Shown here piece after piece: positions 1 to 4,999 of a stretch of DNA of 7,950 bases (position 1 is its first letter; each line of letters begins with the position of its first letter). The position numbers and the translations under genes are program-made. The DNA is taken from positions 1 through 7,950 of the forward strand of contig WTAX01000096.1 in assembly GCA_013139395.1 (NCBI GenBank), in the 5' to 3' direction. Source of the DNA: Gammaproteobacteria bacterium (GTDB taxonomy: Bacteria > Pseudomonadota > Gammaproteobacteria > GRL18). Under the pieces are notes generated by a model, which saw nothing but the letters and a program-made list of their open reading frames with translations, was not told the origin of the DNA and did not search any database.

Positions 1-530
1 TGACCATCACGATTGATATCAGCAATAGCAACCGATAATGGTGAGGTGTCAGCCGGGATAGGCAGATCAAGTTTTTGCCCGTTAAACTGGCCATTGTCAT
101 TCAGATATAACCAGACGCCATTGGTACGCGAAATAATGAGATCGGAAAAACCGTTTTTATCGGCATCAATAACCGATGCACCAAAGGTTGCATCGCTGAT
201 CTCGGTTTTTGTCAGCACGTCAGCACCAAGCAGGTGAAAACTGCCGTCTCTGTACTCATAAAAAACATCTTCCTGATCAGGCCCGCCACCGATAAAAAGC
301 TCTTCATTGCCATCATTATTGATATCAATAATGGCACTTGCAACGGAGGGTAAGGAGAGTGAGTTATCAAGCCTGTGTTCAAAATCCAGTACCGATTCTG
401 AAAATTCAGGCACCTCAACAGCATCGGTGGAGACGTCATAATCTATTTTTTTATCCAGAGTAAATCGGGTGATAACCATTATCATTATCAGGCCAGCCAC
501 AACAATGGGTATAAATAGTAGTTTTTTCAT
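1..530 (-). CDS. FG-GAP/VCBS repeat protein, membrane-anchored or secreted (partial, continues past left edge)
   Basis: The frame is open from ATG at 530 to the window edge, at least 176 residues, with no stop. Residues 2-21 (KKLLFIPIVVAGLIMIMVIT) form a hydrophobic signal or anchor segment. The rest should therefore lie outside the cytoplasm. Three calcium-loop motifs are visible: DINNDG (residues 69-74), DADKNG (122-127) and DINRDG (171-176). They are spaced about 50 residues apart and the first two are followed by hydrophobic strands (ELFIGG, DLIISR). This is the FG-GAP/VCBS pattern of integrin-alpha-like beta-propellers, where each loop binds Ca2+. The family usually mediates surface interactions or acts as an extracellular scaffold, and no catalytic role can be read here. 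The start overlaps the stop of the upstream membrane-protein gene by 4 bases (ATGA), so translation is probably coupled. The C-terminus is not in the window. Confidence 0.85.
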   Translation of the reverse strand, partial: MKKLLFIPIVVAGLIMIMVITRFTLDKKIDYDVSTDAVEVPEFSESVLDFEHRLDNSLSLPSVASAIIDINNDGNEELFIGGGPDQEDVFYEYRDGSFHLLGADVLTKTEISDATFGASVIDADKNGFSDLIISRTNGVWLYLNDNGQFNGQKLDLPIPADTSPLSVAIADINRDG

Positions 531-1194
531 GTATTTTTCCTGACGGTTAAGTTTTTTGATTGAATTATTGATAGTAAAAAGAAAATTCCGAAGGCAATAT
601 TTAATGCAATAGGCATCAGGTATTTGCCAATCTCCGGTGTGATTATAAAAATGACAAAGCAGGCAAGCAGCAACAGTACCGGATTAAATATGGCATGCCA
701 TTTTTTATAATAAGAACGTCCCGTTAAAACCAGGTATATAAAAATTAACGATAATACCAATGTGGTGATGCGTATTATTGACAACAGGCTTTCATAACGC
801 TGCTGATAAAGTGCTATTAATGGTTCAACTGCCTCAACGTTTTGCTGCAGATGTACAATTGCGCCAATGCTGGCGCGCGAGCTGATCCAGTCTGCACCAA
901 TCATAAAGCCGTATGAAGACAGCAAAAATGCAATAAAGGCCAGTGTCTGGTTTGCGGGTTTTAACATAAGATAAATATGCCAGCAGCCGACAATGTAAAG
1001 AGGTGCTCCCAAAACACCCAAAAAGTGCCCTAGCGTTTGCTGTTTATCTGATATCGACAGCATAAAAACATAATTATCCTCAGCAAAGCGTGCTAAAGGA
1101 TCAAAATGCAGAAGAAACTCCCCTGCACCGACAATAATTGCTGCTGCCAGACCGACAACACCGCTAATAATTAATGATTTATGTTCATTGTCAT
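527..1194 (-). CDS. Six-helix integral membrane protein of unknown function, apparent frameshift near the start codon
   Basis: The longest frame with an in-frame ATG runs 1063..527 (178 residues), but the same frame stays open and protein-like to about 1192. The upstream part encodes another hydrophobic helix (SLIISGVVGLAAAIIVGAGE) and GEFLLHFDPLARFAEDNY before the ATG at 1063. A good ribosome site (AGGA, six bases from ATG) precedes ATG 1194, but that ATG reads only MTMNINH and then stops. A one-base loss just after ATGAC would join the two as MTNEHKSLIISG. The extended product is about 220 residues with six predicted helices, including segments starting at LGVLGAPLYIVG, LAFIAFLLSSYG, SLLSIIRITTLV, NPVLLLLACFVI and LMPIALNIAFGI. 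From memory the layout resembles uncharacterised DUF6796-type membrane proteins, but this is unverified. The function is unknown. The gene overlaps the FG-GAP gene by 4 bases. A rare start codon or real translation from 1063 remain possible. Confidence 0.7.
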
Positions 1195-1463
1195 AGTTTG
1201 TCCTGAAATTCAGACTTTATTTAATTTTAATCTTGCTGGTGTTGCTTCTGATTATAAGCGCTCTGCTAAAATACATATCTATCCCAAAGACTCAAAATAC
1301 TGTCTGAGAAAATCAAAATAGTAAACTATTAGGAATAACTATTATTATCACAAACCACAGCGCTCAGTAATTTAATTAAAGCAGCAAAGCTGTTTTCAGC
1401 CAATCTGACACATCAACCTTCAGTACACAACACACGTTATAAATCAACATAATATCACAACCT

Positions 1464-1486
1464 ATACTATCTTTATCAGATAGTAT
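1464..1486. repeat. Perfect inverted repeat, operator-like
   Basis: ATACTATC (1464-1471) and GATAGTAT (1479-1486) are perfect reverse complements separated by 7 bases (TTTATCA). The repeat sits about 15 bases before the tandem repeat array. It could be an operator or a weak hairpin. No T-run follows, so it is a poor terminator. The bound regulator, if any, is unknown. Confidence 0.45.
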
Positions 1487-1500
1487 CATTATTTGTACTA

Positions 1501-1574
1501 ACACACTTTGTTATGTTCTGACATACTTTGTTATGTTCTGACATACTTTGTTATGTTCTGACATGCCTTGTTAT
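1501..1574. repeat. 20-base direct tandem repeats (3 full copies plus a partial fourth)
   Basis: The unit acatactttgttatgttctg occurs exactly at 1521-1540 and 1541-1560. It occurs with one change (acac for acat) at 1501-1520, and as the degraded start acatgccttgttat at 1561-1574. Beyond this, GTCA/TGACA words recur up to about 1640, including TTTTAAC twice exactly 20 bases apart (1618-1624 and 1638-1644). The period is close to two helical turns, so the copies present the same DNA face. The array lies 150-290 bases before the cupin gene. It could be a regulator-binding array or simple slippage. There are no spacers, so it is not a CRISPR. Confidence 0.85.
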
Positions 1575-1726
1575 ATCATTTCATGCTTTGACACTCACTG
1601 TCATACATTTTGTCAGGTTTTAACACTACTTGTCATCTTTTAACGCACCAATTCATGTCTTGCAACCGCATTCCTGTCAAGCGTGCAAAACATCACACTC
1701 ACATCCCAGCAGCACTCATAATAATT

Positions 1727-1754
1727 TTGCGTTCGCTTATGATATAAGTATAAT
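1727..1754 (+). promoter_or_regulatory. Candidate sigma70 promoter of the cupin gene
   Basis: TTGCGT (1727-1732), 16 bases, then a consensus TATAAT (1749-1754). The -10 box lies inside a short inverted repeat, GATAT at 1741-1745 and ATATC at 1753-1757, which could be an operator. The cupin ATG follows about 38 bases after the -10 box, with a CAGGAG ribosome site between. Confidence 0.5.
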
Positions 1755-1791
1755 ATCTCCTCCAACTGAGCTTTTCAGGAGAATTAAAACA

Positions 1792-2118
1792 ATGTCTGAA
1801 GCAATCACAAATAAGAATATAAGTTCAGGTTTTGATATTATTGGTGATGTTTTGGAAACCCTGCGTTTTCATGGAACGGTATTCCTGCGTTCAGAGCTCG
1901 CTGCACCCTGGGGTTTATTGCTGGGTGAAATAAAGGCGCCGCGTTTTCACATCATGTTATCAGGGCATTGTTATATGGGAATGGAAGATGAACAGCCAAA
2001 CCGTATTAATGATATGGAAATAATGATGCTTCCTAATACTGCATCTTTATCAGAACAAGCTGGCAAAACAATTATACTCAATGAGTTAGAAAATATTATT
2101 AAATTTTCAGCTCTATAG
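1792..2118 (+). CDS. Orphan AraC-type N-terminal cupin domain (Cupin_6-like), no DNA-binding domain
   Basis: This is a 108-residue product. Residues from about 18 (DVLETLRFHGTVFLRSELAA, then PWGLLLGE, FHIMLSGHCYMGM and MEIMMLPNTA) match the N-terminal effector-binding cupin of AraC-family regulators (Cupin_6). In those proteins this domain senses a ligand or dimerises, and a C-terminal pair of helix-turn-helix motifs binds DNA. Family members are about 300 residues long. Here the protein stops at ELENIIKFSAL with no HTH, and no HTH remnant is visible before the catalase control region, which begins 11 bases later. The ATG at 1792 is chosen because CAGGAG (1776-1781) precedes it. An in-frame TTG at 1630 would add 54 residues without recognisable domain content. 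The gene may be a truncated relic of a regulator or a free-standing sensor domain. It reads toward the catalase but is followed by that gene's own promoter. Confidence 0.75.
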   Translation: MSEAITNKNISSGFDIIGDVLETLRFHGTVFLRSELAAPWGLLLGEIKAPRFHIMLSGHCYMGMEDEQPNRINDMEIMMLPNTASLSEQAGKTIILNELENIIKFSAL

Positions 2119-2128
2119 GCTGCAATTA

Positions 2129-2165
2129 ATAGCTGCAGTCTATCAGTAACATAAATATAAACGAT
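2129..2165 (+). promoter_or_regulatory. OxyR-binding site of catalase copy 1
   Basis: The classical OxyR site is two ATAGntnnnanCTAT halves separated by 7 bases. Here ATAGCTGCAGTCTAT (2129-2143), spacer CAGTAAC, and ATAAATATAAACGAT (2151-2165) match 17 of the 20 defined positions by eye. The site ends directly against the -35 box of the promoter, the position where oxidised OxyR contacts RNA polymerase. The same site recurs before catalase copy 2. This predicts H2O2-induced transcription. Confidence 0.8.
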
Positions 2166-2194
2166 TTCACATATAACAATTTTATTTCTATTAT
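2166..2194 (+). promoter_or_regulatory. Sigma70 promoter of catalase copy 1
   Basis: TTCACA (2166-2171), 17 bases, TATTAT (2189-2194). The weak -35 box abutting an OxyR site is typical of an activator-dependent promoter. Both hexamers and the spacing are identical in the promoter of catalase copy 2. Transcription should begin near 2201, giving a leader of about 65 bases. Confidence 0.7.
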
Positions 2195-2267
2195 TTACCT
2201 ATCCCGGCCATCAAATCCGGACTTTTAAAAACCATATAGGGTAAAGCGGTAAAATCAGGAGCAAATA

Positions 2268-3713
2268 ATGAGTACTAAAAAAACGGTGATAACGACAACA
2301 GCCGGTTGCCCAGTGGCAGACAATCAGAATTCCATCACTGCTGGTTCTCGTGGACCTCTTCTTATGCAGGATGTGCATTTATTCGAAAAGCTGGCGCACT
2401 TTAACCGTGAACGGGTGCCTGAGCGTGTGGTTCATGCAAAAGGTGCCGGTGCACATGGAACATTTAAAGTCACCGGTGATATTTCAAAATTCACCCGAGC
2501 CAAATTGTTTAACAAGGTTGGCAATGAATGTGACCTATTCGTGCGCTTTTCCACCGTCGCCGGCGAGCTGGGTTCAGCCGATACGGTACGCGATCCGCGC
2601 GGCTTTGCGCTAAAGTTTTATACCGAAGAAGGCAACTGGGATTTAGTGGGTAACAACACACCTGTGTTCTTTATTAAAGATCCCAGCAAGTTCCCGGACT
2701 TCATTCATTCACAAAAACGCCACCCGGTCACCGGATTACGTGACAGCACCATGCAGTGGGATTTCCTGTCTCTCAGCCCTGAATCTCTGCATCAGGTGAC
2801 CTGGTTATTTGGTGATCGCGGTATCCCCGCGACACTGGCCAATATGGATGGCTTCGGCAGCCATACCTTCAGCCTGTGGAATAACGATGGTCATCATTAT
2901 TGGGTGAAATGGCATTTAAAAACTCAACAGGGAATTAAAAATATGAGTGTCGAAGAAGCAGGGAAAATTGCTGCCCAGAACCCCGATTATCATCGCCAGG
3001 AACTGTATGAAGCCATTGCGCGTGGAGACTATCCAAAATGGACACTGAAGATGCAGATCATGCCGGTGACGGAGGCTGAGGCTGAAATCTTTGGCATTAA
3101 TTTATTTGATTTGACCAAGGTCTGGTCACATGCTGACTATCCATTAATCGAAGTGGGTGTGATAGAGTTGAACCGTAATCCGGTTAATCATTTTGCTGAG
3201 GTAGAACAGGCGGCCTTCAGCCCGGGAAACTTGCCGCCGGGTCTGGGTGCATCACCTTGCAAAATGCTGCAGGCACGTTTGCAGGCCTATCCGGATGCAC
3301 AGCGTTATCGTGTTGGTGTCAATCATGCCGCACTGGACATTAATAAGCCGCGTTGTCCTGTTCATACCTATCATCGTGATGGTCAGACTCGTTTTGACAG
3401 CAATGGTGGTGCCGCACCAGTATATCAACCCAACAGCTTCAACGGCGCAGAGGATGATGCCAGTTATAGTGAACCACCACTACGCATCAATGGTGATGCC
3501 GGTCGCTATGATCATCGTAGTGAAACTGATCACTACACACAAGCCGGTAATCTATTCCGCTTAATGGATGATGCCGCTCAGGCACGCTTGATCAGCAATA
3601 TTGTTGCTTCCATGCAAGGTGTGCCACATGAAATACAGGAACGTCAGGTTTTTCATTTCATGAAAGCCGATCCCGCTTATGGTGTTGGTGTTGCAAAAGG
3701 GCTTGGTATGTAG
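2268..3713 (+). CDS. katA: Heme catalase, copy 1 (small-subunit, KatA-like)
   Basis: The 481-residue product is full length for small-subunit monofunctional catalases, which convert 2 H2O2 to 2 H2O and O2. The distal histidine is H56 in [12 protein letters not shown], the distal asparagine lies in [12 protein letters not shown] (about N129), and the proximal heme-ligating tyrosine is Y341 in [14 protein letters not shown]. There is no signal peptide, so it is cytoplasmic. AGGAG (2257-2261) lies six bases before the ATG. The gene has its own OxyR box and promoter. Three residues depart from catalase consensus and from copy 2: L167 in DFLSLSPES (usually W), C331 in SPCKMLQ (usually D) and H209 in NDGHHYW (usually E, as in GER). 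The catalytic residues are intact, so an active enzyme is likely, but its heme pocket or stability could differ. Identity as a catalase is secure; the symbol is by family resemblance. Confidence 0.97.
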   Translation: MSTKKTVITTTAGCPVADNQNSITAGSRGPLLMQDVHLFEKLAHFNRERVPERVVHAKGAGAHGTFKVTGDISKFTRAKLFNKVGNECDLFVRFSTVAGELGSADTVRDPRGFALKFYTEEGNWDLVGNNTPVFFIKDPSKFPDFIHSQKRHPVTGLRDSTMQWDFLSLSPESLHQVTWLFGDRGIPATLANMDGFGSHTFSLWNNDGHHYWVKWHLKTQQGIKNMSVEEAGKIAAQNPDYHRQELYEAIARGDYPKWTLKMQIMPVTEAEAEIFGINLFDLTKVWSHADYPLIEVGVIELNRNPVNHFAEVEQAAFSPGNLPPGLGASPCKMLQARLQAYPDAQRYRVGVNHAALDINKPRCPVHTYHRDGQTRFDSNGGAAPVYQPNSFNGAEDDASYSEPPLRINGDAGRYDHRSETDHYTQAGNLFRLMDDAAQARLISNIVASMQGVPHEIQERQVFHFMKADPAYGVGVAKGLGM

Positions 3714-3755
3714 CTTACTCAGCTAACGCATAAAATAACATCTTGAAAAACCATA

Positions 3756-3785
3756 GCAAGATGCCAACAAGACACCTTGCATTTT
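3756..3785 (+). terminator. Possible intrinsic terminator of catalase copy 1
   Basis: GCAAG-a-TG (3756-3763) can pair with CA-c-CTTGC (3773-3780) around a 9-base loop, followed by ATTTT. The stem has one mismatch and the T-run is short, so this is weak. The upstream CATCTTG (3739-3745) can pair with CAAGATG (3757-3763) instead, giving two exclusive folds. Confidence 0.3.
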
Positions 3786-3860
3786 AAACAGGAGAGTAAT
3801 AACAACACATCAGAAACCATACAGCTCCCAGTGTCCAATAAATGGCTGCAGCAGGCAGGC

Positions 3861-3926
3861 ATGAATTGTCGCTGTTGTTTGAGCTGTTTACCAGGATTCG
3901 ATTTTTTCGACAGCTGTTCTCTTTAA
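3861..3926 (+). CDS. Candidate Cys-rich micro-ORF (21 residues)
   Basis: The translation MNCRCCLSCLPGFDFF, followed by DSCSL, has five cysteines among 21 residues, at positions 3, 5, 6, 9 and 19. Such spacing could bind a metal or be a modified-peptide core. The frame stays open upstream to about 3747. A TTG at 3777 or GTG at 3831 would give longer products containing LPVSNKWLQQAG before the Met. The ribosome site before ATG 3861 is poor. An AGGAG at 3790-3794 is not followed by a usual start in this frame. I do not recognise a family, and chance is a real possibility. The stop is 13 bases before the next tiny ORF. Confidence 0.25.
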   Translation: MNCRCCLSCLPGFDFFDSCSL

Positions 3927-3939
3927 AGGAAGGTTCTGC

Positions 3940-4011
3940 ATGTCAGAAAATTTGACGAGACTGACTTGTTTAATTTCCCGAACGACAGAAATAGCAGCCG
4001 TTCGGGACTAA
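3940..4011 (+). CDS. Candidate micro-ORF (23 residues) with a strong ribosome site
   Basis: AAGGAAGG precedes ATG 3940 with a six-base gap, a near-ideal ribosome site. The product reads MSENLTRLTCLISR, followed by TTEIAAVRD, and matches nothing I know. Its last third is the stem-loop at 3977-4006. It could be a real small protein, or the start of a decayed gene whose ribosome site survives. Confidence 0.3.
   Translation: MSENLTRLTCLISRTTEIAAVRD
3977..4006. terminator. Perfect 8-base stem-loop between convergent genes
   Basis: CCCGAACG (3977-3984) pairs perfectly with CGTTCGGG (3999-4006) across a 14-base loop. It begins 26 bases past the rubrerythrin stop, a usual place for a terminator reading leftward. 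Neither side has a proper T-run, only AAATTAAA on the minus strand, so intrinsic termination is uncertain. It might instead stabilise transcript ends. Confidence 0.4.
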
Positions 4012-4032
4012 TACAAAACACATAATGCAGTA

Positions 4033-4695
4033 TTATTTTTTAGAATTTAATCTTGATTGATATTCTTGCGGGTGATTACAGACAGGGCATACTTTTAATG
4101 CTTTTTTACCATAATGGACATGACCGCACACTTCACATATCCAGGCTTCATCATCATTTTCACTGACAAATTCTGCATCAGCTTCAAGCCTCTCTAACAG
4201 CCTTTTATACATATTTTCATGTTCAACTTCAATTTTTCCTATGCCAGTAAATAATGCTGCCGCCTCAGTATGACCTTCTTCTTCAGCAATGGCCGCAAAA
4301 TCAGGATACATAGTGATATTCTCATAACTTTCACCCGCAATTGCAGAGCGCAGGTTTTCTTTGGTATTGCCGAAGTTATTGTTACTGCCGCTGGTCATTC
4401 TGTTATTTAAGGTTAACTCTAGCTTAGCATGAACTTTTTCATTGTTCGCTGCTCGTTGAAAATGCTCGGCAATATCTCTATAACCTTCCTTTTGGGCAAC
4501 TTTTGCAAAATATTCATATTTATTTCTGGCCTGAGACTCACCGGAAAATGCTTTCATCAGATTAACAATGGTCAAATTCTCTGTGACCATTTCCATGTCT
4601 TCACCACAACAGCTCAGTGTTCCACCGCCCACATGCTGTACTTCTACGATATTACCACAATGCTTACACTTATAAGATTCATATTGTCTCATCAT
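4033..4695 (-). CDS. Desulforubrerythrin (desulforedoxin - rubrerythrin - rubredoxin fusion)
   Basis: This 220-residue non-heme iron protein probably reduces H2O2 to water using electrons passed through its iron centres, without releasing O2. Three domains are visible. Residues 7-36 form a desulforedoxin-like Fe(Cys)4 site (C10, C13, C29, C30 in YKCKHCG and LSCCGEDME). Residues about 43-170 form the four-helix diiron domain, with E53, E86/H89 (NEKVHA), E122/E125 (GESYE) and E156/H159 (EVEH). Residues 185-212 form a C-terminal rubredoxin ([16 protein letters not shown]). The same order is known in the desulforubrerythrin of Campylobacter jejuni. Two adjacent Met codons start the frame. GGAG lies three bases from the first and six from the second, so translation may begin at 4692. 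The gene is cytoplasmic, convergent with catalase copy 1 and divergent from the protease. All expected ligands are present. Confidence 0.95.
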   Translation of the reverse strand: MMRQYESYKCKHCGNIVEVQHVGGGTLSCCGEDMEMVTENLTIVNLMKAFSGESQARNKYEYFAKVAQKEGYRDIAEHFQRAANNEKVHAKLELTLNNRMTSGSNNNFGNTKENLRSAIAGESYENITMYPDFAAIAEEEGHTEAAALFTGIGKIEVEHENMYKRLLERLEADAEFVSENDDEAWICEVCGHVHYGKKALKVCPVCNHPQEYQSRLNSKK

Positions 4696-4999
4696 TTACT
4701 CCGCTGGATTTTTTCAATGGCAAAAAATTCTGTTTAGAGCATTATAATCCAATTGCACTTAAAGTCATTAGATTTCAACACAAACTCAATGGTAATTAAT
4801 GATGATTTTATTGAAACTTTGTGGCCTGACCGGCACAGCAGGGCTATGCCGCTCGATTAAAATAACGTTCTTCAGCAGGCAGACATTGCAGTTCTCAAGC
4901 AGATTTAATATTTTTTGATTCAGTTCTCTAAATGAAATCCATTCATAGTGTATAGTGCCAGTTCATCAAATAGAGCAGTTGTATTTTGAGAGAACAACA
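4696..4999. other. Divergent control region between rubrerythrin and metalloprotease
   Basis: This 304-base spacer has no gene. It holds the rubrerythrin -10 box (4741-4746, minus), a GC-richer hairpin at 4831-4851 (CGGCA and TGCCG arms with an inner AGC/GCT pairing) and a possible protease -10 box, TATAGT (4951-4956). The ribosome site GAGAG (4988-4992) precedes ATG 5000. None of these is strong except the rubrerythrin -10 box. Confidence 0.5.
4741..4746 (-). promoter_or_regulatory. -10 box of the rubrerythrin gene
   Basis: On the minus strand a consensus TATAAT lies about 45 bases before the start codon. No good -35 box is found at 16-18 bases; TTGAAA lies too far upstream, at 26 bases. 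Activator dependence is possible. I see no OxyR-type site here. Confidence 0.45.

Larger units (their letters stand above)
1195..1791. other. Intergenic spacer upstream of the cupin gene
   Basis: No convincing gene lies here. The spacer separates the minus-strand membrane-protein operon from the plus-strand cupin gene. It is AT-rich and holds the ribosome site of the membrane-protein gene (about 1200-1204, minus), an 8-base inverted repeat (1464-1486), a 20-base tandem repeat array (1501-1574, with degenerate continuation to about 1640) and a promoter (1727-1754). Between about 1215 and 1460 I see only AT-rich sequence without a recognisable element. Short palindromes such as ATAGTAAACTAT at 1318-1329 occur there, but none is strong enough to name. 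Confidence 0.6.
2119..3713 (+). repeat. Duplicated module, left copy (control region plus catalase)
   Basis: Homology to 6374-7950 begins at CTGCAATTAATAG, directly after the cupin stop codon, and runs through OxyR box, promoter, leader, ribosome site and catalase gene. A 66-base block (2664-2729) is identical to 6913-6978 including third codon positions. The copies are in direct orientation, 4249 bases apart start to start. Confidence 0.85.
3714..4032. other. Spacer between convergent catalase and rubrerythrin genes
   Basis: This 319-base stretch lies where two convergent genes end. It contains a possible catalase terminator (3756-3785), two tiny candidate ORFs in tandem (3861-3926 and 3940-4011) and a perfect 8-base stem-loop (3977-4006). 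No promoter is evident. Confidence 0.6.

Noticed and set aside
1501..1574. Tandem repeats as a CRISPR array
   Set aside because: Units are directly adjacent with no spacers, and no cas genes are present.
1630..1791. In-frame TTG extension of the cupin gene
   Set aside because: The 54 extra residues have no domain content and the TTG lies in the degenerate repeat zone. A clear promoter and CAGGAG ribosome site favour ATG 1792.
2203..2225. CCGG repeats and TTTT in the catalase leader as an attenuator
   Set aside because: The pairing is only four bases and is not maintained in the copy 2 leader.
2350..2613. Overlapping open frame inside catalase copy 1 (similar one at 6593-6862 in copy 2)
   Set aside because: These are shadow frames of the catalase; their similarity to each other follows from the duplication.
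2268..3713. Catalase copy 1 as a pseudogene
   Set aside because: The frame is intact, length is normal, catalytic residues and promoter are kept; only selected conserved residues differ.
4730..4746. PerR-like box near the rubrerythrin -10
   Set aside because: Only one half (TTATAAT) fits well; it is largely the -10 box itself, and PerR is unusual in gammaproteobacteria.
4429..4799. Plus-strand open frames across the rubrerythrin start
   Set aside because: They are shadows of the minus-strand gene with no ribosome site or family resemblance.
4831..4851. Hairpin as a terminator in the divergent region
   Set aside because: It has a mismatch and no T-run on either strand, and no gene ends here.
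4955..4999. GTG start extending the metalloprotease by 15 residues
   Set aside because: It would bury the signal peptide and overlaps the likely -10 region. ATG 5000 has a ribosome site and opens the signal peptide directly.
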